This document shows, piece after piece, positions 10,185 to 20,264 of a DNA stretch of 64,000 nt; position 1 is the stretch's first letter; every line of letters starts with the position of its first letter. The position numbers were made by a program, and so were the translations under genes. Origin of the DNA: Impatiens glandulifera (taxonomy: Eukaryota; Streptophyta; Magnoliopsida; Ericales; Balsaminaceae). The stretch spans positions 660,680 through 724,679 of the forward strand of contig NW_025919140.1 in NCBI RefSeq assembly GCF_907164915.1, in the 5' to 3' direction. A model generated the notes under the pieces. That model was not told the origin of the DNA. It made no database searches and was given only the letters and a program-made list of their open reading frames with translations.

Positions 10185-12684
10185 ATGGGTCGCGAATCTG
10201 TGCTCTTTACTCACATCTTTCAAGTAGACTTTGAAGAAATTCGATCCAACGGATCGACGGAGGCTAAACAAGTGGTAGATCTGATTTCTGCCTCCGGTCT
10301 TGAACAATTTCTAAGCGGACCGTTCATTTTATATCAAGACGCGGTCATTGAATTCTTCCAAACCTTCGTATACAGCGAAGGAGCTATATCCGCAATAATA
10401 GGCGGAAAACCGTTTCGACTCACAATGGAGTCGGTTGCTGAAGTTCTCCGCATACCGACAAAGGGGAGTGACTTCTCGGTTCTTTCAGATGAGGATACAT
10501 TCAAGGCGGTTTGTCGCGATGTCTCGGATTCCAAGGTACCGATAGTAGTGTCCGGTAAGAAAACCTCTCTTAAACTGGAATATTGGCCACTTTGCGAAAT
10601 CCTCACAAAGTCGGTTCAAGGAAGGGGAGGCAACTATGATAGCCTCACACGTTCCAAGATTGAGATGATAGACGGTTTGGTCAACGGCATTAAAATCAAC
10701 TGGGCAAACGTAATCTTCTCTAACCTATGTGAGATGGTGGATCCATCTTCAAGGCGGTCGTGGGGATACGTCGTTCCACTTGGAAAGATAATGCGCCACT
10801 TCAATGCCGAAACCGTCACGGGCGTATTTACTCTCCAAGCAAGATCATAAAATCCCATCACTTTCTGAAACCGGAGGACAAACCGGGCAAGACAAAGGTC
10901 TCCGACAGCAAAAGGAAACCGCAGCCTAGAAAGAAGAAGGCTCCGGTAGGTGAACAGTCCGGAAGCAAAGCAGTTCCGCGACAGTCCGGGTCGGCTAATA
11001 TTCAAACCGACACCCCTAATCCGGAGAACTCAGCATCAAGCTCTAGCCGGACTCTCTCCTACAACACTGAGGCGGATCGGTCTGACAAAGGGAAGGAAAA
11101 GGTGGTCGAAGAATAATCGGCCAGACATGACGATATTGAAACCGGTTCGGGTAGGCAACCGGAAAGACATGAAACCACGGACGAACATGTTCGGCAACTG
11201 GGAGAGGACCTCGTCTCCCAAATATTGGACCAACTTTACGTTCAGGCTCACGCTGTGAGTGATGTCTACTTTCAATGGGCTCTGAACCGGCAGGAAGTTC
11301 TTTATACCAACATGTTACCGGAGCATCCCGCTGACCGAAGGTATGAGAGGATGATTGAAATGGAAACGTCAGTGCTTAAACTTACTAAAGCTAATGACGT
11401 GGTGACCGCCCTTTGAAGAGGGAAGATGGTCGAACCGCAAGCCTGGTTGTTGGAACTCACCGATCACCTTCATCATCTTCGTGAAAAATATACCCCTAGG
11501 ACGGAGATATCCCAGTTCGAGGCCCTCGTGCTGGAAATGCTAACGGCTAAGGAACGGGAACTGACCGATGATTTGGCACGGTTAAAATCGGAACCCACTC
11601 ACCAAGAAGCGTCACTCTTCTCTAGATCTCATCACGAGGATGATGGCGGTTTGAATCAGATCGAGGTCGAACATATCTCTACTCCACTAGAACCCACAAT
11701 CAACAACATTGAAGTCGAAACTGGTACTACGCCCATTGATCGACACGAATCTCCGCAAACCGACAACGCCTCGGTGCCTGCTATAATCGAGGATAGAGTC
11801 AAGGACATAATCGAAGAATTTGTCAATGAAGCCATCACGTCGTGGCAAAAGAAAATAAAGGAAACCGCAACAAAATCTATCCAGTTAATTGAGTCTACCG
11901 ATAAACAGCTGGAATCCGCGGTTAAACGACTTACGGCCGTTGAGGAACACTACGGTTTTACCGATCTTCTGTTCGGCGAAACCACTGAAAGAACTAAAAA
12001 GTTGGAGATCGGTCTTGCTCAAACCAACCAGCAGGTCGGTTTGATAGATTTACACCTAATAACAACAGATCAAAGGCTGACAACTGTTGAGGGGGGTTTG
12101 TCTCAATCCGATGTCCAGGCTGGATCCATACTTGAAAGAATGACAACGCTTGAGGAGAAGCATGCTAAAACCGAAGCCGAGCTAAAGGCGGTCTCCGAAC
12201 AGCTGGCGGAGATGGTAGCGGCAAAGCTGGCAGCCGACAAAGCGCTTGAAAAAGCGAATGAACTCGTGGCTCAGAAGATTCAAGATGCTGAGGACGAGCG
12301 AGTACGGCTTCAAAAAGAAACGGAACATGCGGATGCAGATCTGGCACAACATGTCCAAAGAGTAGAAGATGTTGCACCGGCAATAGCGGTTCAGCAAAAT
12401 CAGGATGCGGCTCGGCTACTCGACCAACAGCTACTGCTCTTCCAATCAACCCGGTTCCATAGGAAGATGAAGAATTCGAGGAAGAAATTGTACCACTGCT
12501 CAAAAGAATGCGGGGTCTCGAAGCAATTCCACTTAGAACGGTTCCTCCACCGGTCTCACCATTCACCGGGACCTCGGGCGGTCAAGGATCCTCCTCCAGA
12601 GTTGGCGCCGATCCCTGCAATCCGGGAAGAGGAATAATAGCTGAATACGTTCGGGAAAAACTCATGCCTAGGAAGAGGGAATAG
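10185..12684 (+). pseudogene. Accessory ORF A3 (long form)
   Basis: This is the third tandem copy and the only long one in element A, about 830 codons once frame changes are counted. The N-terminal domain (10185-10850) shows FQVDFEEIRSNG, ASGLEQFLSGPFILYQDAV, VSGKKTSLKLEYWPL and IKINWANVIFSNLCEMV. A basic, serine- and proline-rich linker follows (10860-11116). Then comes a helical segment (11225-11416; a TGA at 11414) and a long glutamate/glutamine-rich region (11426-12440) with heptad-like spacing suggesting coiled coil. The C-terminus shifts frame near 12440 and ends at TAG 12682-12684. The layout parallels the long ORF of B2. I can assign no enzymatic activity; a structural or nucleic-acid-binding role is only a guess. 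Confidence 0.72.
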
Positions 12685-12751
12685 AAGTTTTTACTTATAA
12701 TGCTTATGTTAATTTCCGTAAACTTTTATATATATTAAGTATTTTTAGAAA

Positions 12752-13173
12752 CCGGCCTATAATTTAATTCTTACATGGTTTTGAATATTTTAAATAAAAT
12801 AATCAAAAAGGGAGAAATTGATAAGATGAAATTTTTCTTCAACATTTTTCTCAAATTTTTTTCAAAATTTTTTCGAAAATTTTCTAAATCACTTTCGAAA
12901 AATCCGGCCAAATAAACTTTTAAAACAACCGGCCTATAATTTAATTCTTACATGGTTTTGCATATTTTAAATAAAATAATCAAAAAGGGAGAAATTGATA
13001 AGATAAAACTTTTCTTCAAAATTTTTCTCAAAAAATTTTCCAAAATTTTTTCGAAAATTTTCTAAGTCACTTTTCAAAAATCCGGCCAAATAAACTTTTA
13101 AAACAACCGGCCTACATTTTAATTCTTACATGGTTTTGAATATTTTAAATAAAATAATCAAAAAGGGAAAATT
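12752..13173 (+). repeat. Tandem repeat of about 177 bp carrying the polypurine tract
   Basis: Units start with CCGGCCTA(T/C)A at 12752, 12929 and 13107, giving periods of 177 and 178 bp and about 2.4 copies. Each unit contains ATAATCAAAAAGGGAGAAATTG or a variant. The last (13161-13173) is the real polypurine tract touching the 3' LTR. The two internal copies are followed by TGATAAGAT, which resembles the LTR start TGTTAGAT. Confidence 0.88.
13161..13173 (+). other. Polypurine tract of element A
   Basis: AAAAGGGAAAATT immediately precedes the TG of the 3' LTR, the position needed for plus-strand priming. Confidence 0.8.
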
Positions 13174-14475
13174 TGTTAGATAAAATTAGATCGGTTAAAT
13201 AGAACTTAACAAAAATAATCTTCTTGTGCAGGAACGGTTAAAGAACCAACCGGTCAAGCAATCCAACCGGTCAAGTAATCCAACCAGTCAGGAAAACAAG
13301 ACCGGTTAGAAGACAAGGCAAAATATGTAACCAAAACCGGAAGTCATCCGGTTAACCTGAAGCTATGAAAAACCTGAAGTCATTCGGTTAACCCAAACAA
13401 CCGGTAGACATCCTAAACCGAAATGCATCAATCCAGAAAACCGATGAAGAAGCTACTTAGAGAAAGAAGCCAAGAACATCAAACTAAGTACAATCTACAA
13501 ATTGGTGCAAATAGAACACTTTGAGTATCTGCGGAAGATGATACCAAAGAGACAGACTGTAACATTGCCTCATCCATACAAGTCTGAGGATACTCTACAG
13601 GTTGCAGAAGACCACCTGGAGAGATCTTTCACTTCTGGGATAAGTTAGAGGCGCAATCTTCCAGGTGCAGGCAACTGCCAAGCCGACAGTTGCTACATCA
13701 AGTAAAAGACAAACCTAGCCGGTTTGACATACGCACTGGAAACCTAAACCGCCAGGTCTGAATCACTGAACTTCTGCTCAGCCAATCAGATTCAAGGAAA
13801 AGAAATGTGACCGTTGGCACATTTCACCTATAAAAGAAGGAGCTGAAGAGGAGTAAATGCAGATACAAGTTCTACCAGCAACCAGTTCTACCAGCTACAA
13901 GCTCTAAGAATTATTAATTATAAGCTTATCTCTCTACAAGACTCAAGGTTTTAAGTGTGCATTTGAAGTAAGATTACAATTTCGGTTAAAATTGTACGAG
14001 TGTTTATTGAGAAGCAAATAAGTCTCGATCGGATTGTGTTTATGTATTCCTTAGTGAATATCCTTCTCGCGGTTTCGAGAAGAAGGGGTGACGTAGGAGT
14101 TTTATCTCCGAACATCCATAAAAACCTGTCTTGTTATTTACTTTCTGCTAGGCTTACATTCTAATCGATTTATACTAACCAACTCATACCTCCATAACCA
14201 ATTAAACATTACCTAAACTGATTCACTGAATCCCAAACCGACCCACTAAACTACAAACCGACTCTACCCAAATCCGGTCTTATTCATCCTGTGTGTGTAT
14301 TGCTTCAGTCTGAAACAAACCACTTTCGTACTTGAACTCGGTTCAAGGGTTTGTGACAGCCTGTGTAGTATTGAAACCCAGTGTTAATCTTTAACCGGAT
14401 TAAACACCAAACTGTTGAGTGAAAGTACTAAACCGGCCAGACCCCAGTTCCCCAACCGCGACCTAGATCCTAACA
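13174..14475 (+). repeat. 3' LTR of element A
   Basis: It runs from TGTTAGATAAAATTAG to GATCCTAACA, 1302 bp, with the same internal order as the 5' LTR. The TATAAAAG box is at 13829-13836 and the GGGTGACGTAGGAG...CTCCGAACATCCATAAA block at about 14083-14120. Substitutions and small gaps against the 5' LTR show it is not a very recent insertion. Confidence 0.95.
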
Positions 14476-14480
14476 CAGAT
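14476..14480. repeat. Right target-site duplication of element A (CAGAT)
   Basis: It pairs with TAGAT at 1107-1111. Confidence 0.8.
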
Positions 14481-14924
14481 TATGCAGGGTGCAAAATTGA
14501 TAGAAAAAGCACAAGTGGAACTTGCCAGTTCCTTGAAGATCGTCTTATCTCATGGTTCAGCAAGAAGTAGACGTTAGTCGCCACGTCTACAGCTGAAGCA
14601 GAGTATTTTGAAGTTAGCAGTTGTTGCTCTCAAGTTCTGTAGATTCAACAACACCTCGGGGACTATGGGATTGTGGCTTAAGAATCTCCAATTTTCTGCG
14701 ACAACACGAGTTCTATCGCAATCACCTACAATCCAGTTCTGCATTCTCGGACAAAGCATATTGAAATCAGGCATCACTTCATCCGAGAACACGTCAATTA
14801 GAAGCAGATTCGTCTTGAACATGTTTCTACAGATCAACAAACTGCAAACATTTTCACGAAACCTCTACCGGAAGCTAAGTTTTCTCATTTTAGAAACATA
14901 TTAGGTCTTGTTGATCTTGATTGA
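14476..14924 (+). pseudogene. Element B1 RNase H
   Basis: This is the RNase H domain of copia pol, rejoining the frame broken at 1111. Landmarks are DYAGCKIDRKSTSGTCQFLEDRLISWFSKK, read in pieces, then [42 protein letters not shown] and ANIFTKPLPEAKFSHF, ending LGLVDLD-stop at 14922-14924. In-frame stops occur after SKK (codon TAG where the family has a glutamine) and at further places, with a shift near 14625. It would degrade RNA in RNA:DNA hybrids during reverse transcription. Confidence 0.9.
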
Positions 14925-15644
14925 TGTGATTATGTGCATAAATTGAGGAGGAACGTATTCTTCAAAACGTAACTGAACAGACATAAAAGGCAGAGGTCTT
15001 AATTCTTCTTAAGGATTCAGGGTTTGAGAAACACAGATACTTAGACGTACGTCTACTCTAGCAATTTAATCTTCCTTTGGAATCTTTGTCTTGGCTATAT
15101 TAACCTGCATGGTTAGACGGATACGTCTAATAGACGTTACACGTTTTTACGTCATGAGCAAGAGAATTCTCACGTCTAACCAAACACGCGTGTTGCACAT
15201 GGTGTTATTGCATAATTAGACGTATACGTCTAATAGACTGATTTCCAAAAGGAAGTTGTAAATGTGAAAATGAGAATAAACGTCTAACTACTGATGTAAT
15301 TAGACCTTTCATCTTCTGGCTATTTGGACAGTTGTCCTTTGATTATGTTTCTGCGCAAGTGCATTTTCCCGCCAAAAATCAAATCAATCATTCCTCAAAT
15401 GATTTGAAGACACGTGTCTCTCAATATATAAGGAATGACTAATATTTCTGACAACTTTTGCTTGTACATTTAGTATTAACTGTTCCGGTTTATGCTAATA
15501 TTAAATGCTACGTTTATTGAAACAGACCTTTGAGTTCTTGGCGGTAGGAGTAATCATTAGATATTCTCTACATGATTAGACATCCAAATCCATTTCTCTC
15601 TCTCTAGAATTCGAATCGACTAAGCTATTGTTCATCAAGTCGAA
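14925..15644 (+). other. Spacer before accessory ORF of B1, with TTAGACG words
   Basis: No gene is seen. About 15040-15310 holds scattered TTAGACG/ACGTCTAA words like those in the family's LTR array. Further on, TTTTCCCGCCAAAAATC and a CACGTG motif resemble the same positions upstream of the accessory ORF at 63655. Confidence 0.6.
15411..15433 (+). promoter_or_regulatory. G-box and TATA motif before accessory ORF of B1
   Basis: CACGTG at 15411-15416 is followed nine bases later by TATATAAGG (15425-15433), about 210 bp before the ATG. The stretch GAAGACACGTGTCT is shared with 63352-63365. Confidence 0.5.
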
Positions 15645-16403
15645 ATGTCTCTCTTCCGTCCAAAATCGATTCATGTGGATTTCAAATCCGTATCCACGTT
15701 AAAATCTCCGGGCATGCATAAAATGTTTGAATCTTCGAAATCCTCCAGGCTGAGAAAGTTCCTCACCCCTCATCATCTCTATCACGAACAATTAGTCCGT
15801 GAATTCTTCGAAACTGCGGGCTTCTATTAGGACAAAATCGTTGTTGGGATTGTCATGGGCCAAATGATTTGCATCTCCGAAGAGTCATTCGGTATGTTCT
15901 TTCAACTTCCCACTACAGGTATTCATGAGTTTCCTCACTCCCCTCCTGAAATCATGTTTACTATGGTGAGAGTCTTCTCTGATTCTCCTCAAATGGACAT
16001 TTATGGGAAGAAAAATCTTTTGAAAGATAAATTTGCTCTTCTAAGTGAAATCATCTCTAAATCTCTTCTCGCCAAAGAATCTTCATACCAGTTTTGCTCT
16101 AAAGTCTTCTAGATAATGGTGGCTATCACAAGGGGTGTTCCAGTCAACTGGACAAGCTTCCTCTTCAGAAATCTTGTCAGAATGGTTGTTTCCCGGAAAA
16201 CTATTTTTGGTTTTGACGGTCCTTTCAACGCCTTCCTTTGTTTTCTTCTAGATAAACCTGGAAAAAGTTTTCACATTCCTTCCAAAATTATGAACAATCA
16301 GAAGGTTGTCGAATACGTTCTTAAGGTGAAGAAGATTAAGACCAAGAAAAGAAAGAGAGATGTCTCCAACCCTCCTCTAACCGTAGTCTTAGAGACTTCC
16401 TAG
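15645..16403 (+). pseudogene. Accessory ORF of B1 (short form)
   Basis: This single frame of 253 codons is interrupted by TAG at 15828 and 16110. It shows the family landmarks SIHVDFKSVSTL, LRKFLTPHHLYHEQLVREFFE, FGMFFQLPTTGIHEFP and ITRGVPVNWTSFLFRNLVRMV, and ends in a lysine-rich tail (KVKKIKTKKRKRD). It lacks the long serine-rich, acidic and coiled-coil regions of the B2 copy, so the B family has both short and long forms. The lysine tail would suit nuclear import or nucleic-acid contact; that is inference. Confidence 0.75.
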
Positions 16404-16688
16404 GTTCAAGACTATCCTTTCCAAAGAAAAGATTATAATTGAAATTATTTTCATTTAAGATGATTTTTTTTAATATTTTGATGATGTTTTTATTGTGAAC
16501 TTATTATGGTTAGTTTGGAACAATGTTTTGTGTGTTTCTTCTGAAAATACTCATATATGGGTATTTGTGAACTTGATATTTTGAACGATATATTTGCATG
16601 TAAACAGGGGTTTGTTTATTTATATGATGAATGCGTATTGTGCTATATATATGCACGTTTTCAATTTCATCATCAAAAAGGGGGAAAT
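16404..16688 (+). other. 3' untranslated interior of B1 with polypurine tract
   Basis: This is AT-rich non-coding sequence ending in CATCAAAAAGGGGGAAAT (polypurine tract about 16674-16688) directly before the LTR. Confidence 0.75.
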
Positions 16689-19010
16689 TGTTGGGTCAAA
16701 TTATTTTGACTAAGTGTTGAAATAGTTTGACTATTGGGATTTTGATGATGAAATGATTTATGCGTTTTGATGCAGGTGTATCGAAATCATATTTCATGAG
16801 ACTTGGTTCTAATGAGGCTCATTAGACCGATTTGGCATTAAATGCACAGAGTTAGACATGCAGTCTAACTAGAGGAATTAGACGTGCAGTCTAACTCGTG
16901 GAGTTAGAGGTGCAGTCTAATGAATTTGGAATTAGACGTGCAGTCTAACTCAGCGGAGTTAGACATGCAGTCTAATGAATTCGGAATTAGACGTGCAGTC
17001 TAACTCGTGGAGTTAGACGTGCAGTCTAATGGAACTCGTAATTAGACGTTCAGTCTAACTCAGCGGAGTTAGACGTGCAGTATAATGAATTCGGAATTAG
17101 ACGTGCAGTCTAACTCGTGGAGTTAGACGTACAGTCTAATGGAATTCGGAATTAGACGTGCAGTCAAACTCGTGGAGTTAGACGTGCATTCTAATATACT
17201 CGGAATTAGACGTGTAGTCTAACTCATTGGAGTTAGACGTGCAGTCTAATGAATTCGGAATTAGACGTACAGTCTAACTTGTGGAGTTAGACATACAGTA
17301 TAATGGAATTCGGAATTAGACGTGCAGTCTAACTCGTGGAGTTAGACGTGCAGTCTAATATACTGAGAATTAGACGTGCAGTCTAACTCAGTGGAGTTAG
17401 ACGTGCAGTCTAATGGAATACAGAATTAGACGTGCAGTCTAACTCTTGGAGTTAGACGTGCAGTCTAATATACTCGAAATTAGACGTGCAGTCTAACTCG
17501 GCGGAGTTAGACGTGCAGTCTAACTCAGTGGAGTTAGAAGTGCAGTCTAATGGAACTCGTAATTAGACGTGTAGTCTAATATATTGTGAAAGTTAGACGT
17601 GTAGTTTAACTCTTTTAGACAAGTCTGAAGTAGAACCGGAATTAGACGTGCAGTCTAACTCAGTAGAGTTAGACGTGCAGTCTAATAGTTGGTGAAAGTT
17701 AGACGTGTAGTCTAACTCCTTTAGATAAGTCTGAAGTAGAACCGGAATTAGACGTGCAGTCTAACTCAGTGGAGTTAGACGTGCAGTCTAATGGTTTGTG
17801 AAAGATTAAATGTGAAGTCTAATTGGTGAAAGTTAGACGTGTATTCTAACTCCTTTAAACAAGTTTGAAGTAGAACCGGAATTAGACGTGCAGTCTAACT
17901 CAGTGGAGTTAGATGTGCAGTCTAATAGTTTGTGAAAGATTAGACGTGAAGTCTAATTAGTGAAAGTTAGACATGAAGTCTAATTGGTCAAAGTTAGACG
18001 TGTAGTCTAACTTCTTCAGATTAGTCTGAAGTGATTGTAATTAGACGTAAGTCTAATCCCATTAGACCAGGCGGTCTTATGGATTCTACTCTTAGACAAG
18101 GATGTTTGATTTCATTAAACGAGGTCCTCTAACTGAAATACATCTAATGTTATGCTTAAGTAGTTTGCTTGAAGCTAGCACCCGCCTACCCACGTGCTAT
18201 AGTTGTACTCTACTCTTGCTCCACTTTCTAGTGAGATTAGTACGATAGCTATATGCAACCAACCAATGAATGCCACGTAAGAGAATTTCCCTCATATTAC
18301 TTGTTTTGTAGGTACATCTCTGATGGAATATTCGGCGCACTACCAGTTGTGTACGGCCACGATCCATATGCTCAGAACCTGTTGTGTACTATGGAGGCTT
18401 TCCAATGGAAGAGTTCCACGTATCATTCTAAAGATTCGACCGTTAGTCTCTGCCCAGTATTTATCAAATTTCAAGGACAACAGACGAACTGCCATTTGAT
18501 CAACAAAGAAATACTATCTGAGAAGAACTACTGAGAAATCAATCATTTGAATATTCAAGTTGTAAGCTGCTTTCCTGATTGTACTGTGTGTGAATCAAGA
18601 GAGATTTAGAATCAAAAACACCGTTAGCTGAGTGATATTCTTCATCTTGTAAATTGAACAGAGTGTGTTCTGTTCAATAGTGAGCTAAGTGTGTGCAAAC
18701 TGTATTTGATTCGAATCATATTATAGTGAATCATTCCGGTGGTTGGAAGAAAGGGTGACGTAGGAGAGTTTGCTCCGAACATCCATAAACAAATTGCTGT
18801 GTCTTTTCATTTTTGTCATTTTCTCATTCTTCATCTTGAGCTTCAAACCTAAGTAAACAATTCCGCCTTGATTCTGTTTCAAGTGTTTACAAGGGTTTGC
18901 GTAGAATAGAAAGCGAATTAAATCCTTAACAAGATTTCTTTCAAACCGTTTTTCATAAGTCTTCATCAATAGCCAGACCCCCGTCTCTATCAATAAAGTC
19001 GATTCTTTCA
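16689..19010 (+). repeat. 3' LTR of element B1 (2.3 kb)
   Basis: It starts TGTTGGGTCAAATTATTTTG and ends GATTCTTTCA. The two B2 LTRs are its reverse-complement relatives: they share both ends, the block around CCACGTA...ATGGAGGCTTTCC (18275-18425) and the GGGTGACGTAGGAG...CTCCGAACATCCATAAA block (18745-18790). About half of the LTR is an array of TTAGAC palindromes. Confidence 0.9.
16851..18080. repeat. Array of short palindromes TTAGACGTGCAGTCTAA in B1 LTR
   Basis: Dozens of units of the form TTAGAC-N5-GTCTAA are separated by short spacers such as CTCGTGGAG and TGAATTCGGAA, giving a higher-order period near 55 bp. Toward the right end units carry the spacer TTAGACAAGTCTGAAGTAGAA. Each unit can pair with itself and with any other unit. 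Confidence 0.92.
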
Positions 19011-20211
19011 AGGATTAAAGGGGAAATCATTAAATTAGGTTGAATTAAGAAAAACGTCTTAATTGATTAAAATGAACTTAGGATAATTAAAATGAATACA
19101 CATGGTTTTGATGAATGAATAAAACTAAGTTCAGTAATATGTTAATGGGTAGGTAAATTCAGCAGACTCGCTGACAACAAAGTTGATCAAACAGCAGAAA
19201 CACTAGCAGTAGAGTTACTCAATCAACAGAGTTCGCTGGCAGCAAAGTTACTCCATCAGTAGAGTTGCCATCTTCTGAAGACGCGCTAACAGCAGAGTTG
19301 CCATTAGCAGAATTTTCCAACTACAGAGTAGCTCATCAGTAGAGCTGATCAACAACTGAATGCGTTATCAATGAGCTAATCAACAGCTAAGTGCGCTATC
19401 AGTAGAGTATCTCATCAATAGAGTTGATCAACAACTAAGTGCCCTATCAGTAGAGAATCTCATCAGCAAAGCTAATCAACATCAAAGTACGCTATCAATA
19501 GAGTAGTTCATCAGCAGAGTTAATCAACAACTAAGTGCACTATCAGCAAAGTAGTTCATCAGCAAAGTTGATCAACAACTGAGTGCGCTATCAGTAGAGC
19601 TCGCCATCACCTAAGTTTTACATCAGCTGAATGCGTACTGGAATACGACAAAAATGTACAACCAGGCAGCAAAGAACAACGACGAATTCTTTGGCTCTTT
19701 GTTCGATCTTCGAAAATCACTACGTTGAGCATACACGAGACGATATACATTGAGAGGGAATCACTTGTATCATTTGATAATTATTTTACTTGTGTAAGTT
19801 GAACAGAGAGTCATCTGTTCAGCAAGATAGTGTGTGAGCTAGAAGTTTATACAGGCAAGTTTTAAGACCTGTGATCTGAGTGAGTTTATGTAGAGGCTAT
19901 ATAAATCAATGTCTTTTAGTGAAATCTTTTTGGAAACAGAAGAAGGGGTGACGTATGATTTTTATCTCCGAACATCCATAAAATCTTGCGTTGTCTTTTC
20001 CTTGCTTCATTCATTCTTATATCTTCCGCTTCAAATCCCGCAAACATTTTCCGCACTTAAAACCGTTCAAGAGCTTGCTACGATTTGTATTAGAATAAAA
20101 CAAATTTTCAGTCCTTAACATGATTAATATCGTATTTAAGTAAAAAAAAATAGAACAACGGTATTCAACCCCCCCCCCCTCCCTTTTCTACTATTGTCTT
20201 CGATCTTAACA
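19011..20211 (+). repeat. Left LTR of element C (5' end displaced)
   Basis: It matches 43860-44510 and 45505-45607 in the right LTR. It ends CTTCGATCTTAACA just before a primer site. It contains a degenerate tandem repeat (19150-19640) of phrases such as CATCAGTAGAGTTGATCAACAACTGAGTGCGCTAT, the TATA-like TATATAAAT near 19898-19906, and the GGGTGACGTATGA...CTCCGAACATCCATAAA block (19938-19981). Confidence 0.85.
19150..19640. repeat. Degenerate about 60-bp tandem repeat in element C LTR
   Basis: It has repeated phrases of the form CAGTAGAGT, GATCAACAAC and AGTGCGCTAT in the same order. A homologous array stands at 43985-44505 in the right LTR. Confidence 0.85.
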
Positions 20212-20213
20212 AG

Positions 20214-20225
20214 TGGTATCAGAGC
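20214..20225 (+). other. Primer binding site, element C
   Basis: TGGTATCAGAGC lies two bases after the LTR, an exact match to the common plant copia primer site for initiator tRNA-Met. Confidence 0.92.
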
Positions 20226-20264
20226 AAGGTTTTCTATACTTAAGCTACTGCAGATATCTGAATC

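Larger units (their letters stand above)
1112..14475 (+). mobile_element. Element A: full-length SIRE-like copia retrotransposon, 13.4 kb
   Basis: This LTR retrotransposon is delimited by two LTRs of 1284 and 1302 bp, both TG...CA. It has a tRNA-Met-type primer site, a purine-rich tract before the 3' LTR and a near-perfect 5-bp target duplication. The order is gag, protease, integrase, reverse transcriptase, RNase H, then three accessory ORFs in tandem and a triplicated polypurine region. At 13.4 kb it is long for copia because about 5.2 kb of the interior is accessory ORFs. All genes carry stops or frameshifts, so it is not autonomous now. It interrupts the RNase H of element B1 and is therefore younger than B1. 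Words such as ACCGGT, AACCGG and CGGTT are dense in its LTRs and interior. Confidence 0.95.
14476..19010 (+). mobile_element. Element B1, right part including 3' LTR
   Basis: This is the continuation of the element interrupted at 1111: RNase H, spacer, short accessory ORF, polypurine tract and 3' LTR. It ends at 19010, where the LTR terminus GATTCTTTCA meets element C LTR sequence (AGGATTAAAGGGG). B1 therefore inserted into the left LTR of element C. Its own target duplication cannot be checked because its 5' end is off the window. Confidence 0.88.

Noticed and set aside
12165..12566. Minus-strand ORF of 133 codons
   Set aside because: Shadow of the coiled-coil region of accessory ORF A3.
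7975..12684. Viral envelope-like function for the accessory ORFs
   Set aside because: SIRE-type 3' ORFs are often called env-like, but I see no signal peptide or transmembrane segment; soluble, charged and coiled-coil regions dominate.
16851..18080. CRISPR-like regular array
   Set aside because: Regular palindromic repeats with short spacers, but spacers are themselves repeated, it lies in an LTR, and the DNA is plant nuclear.
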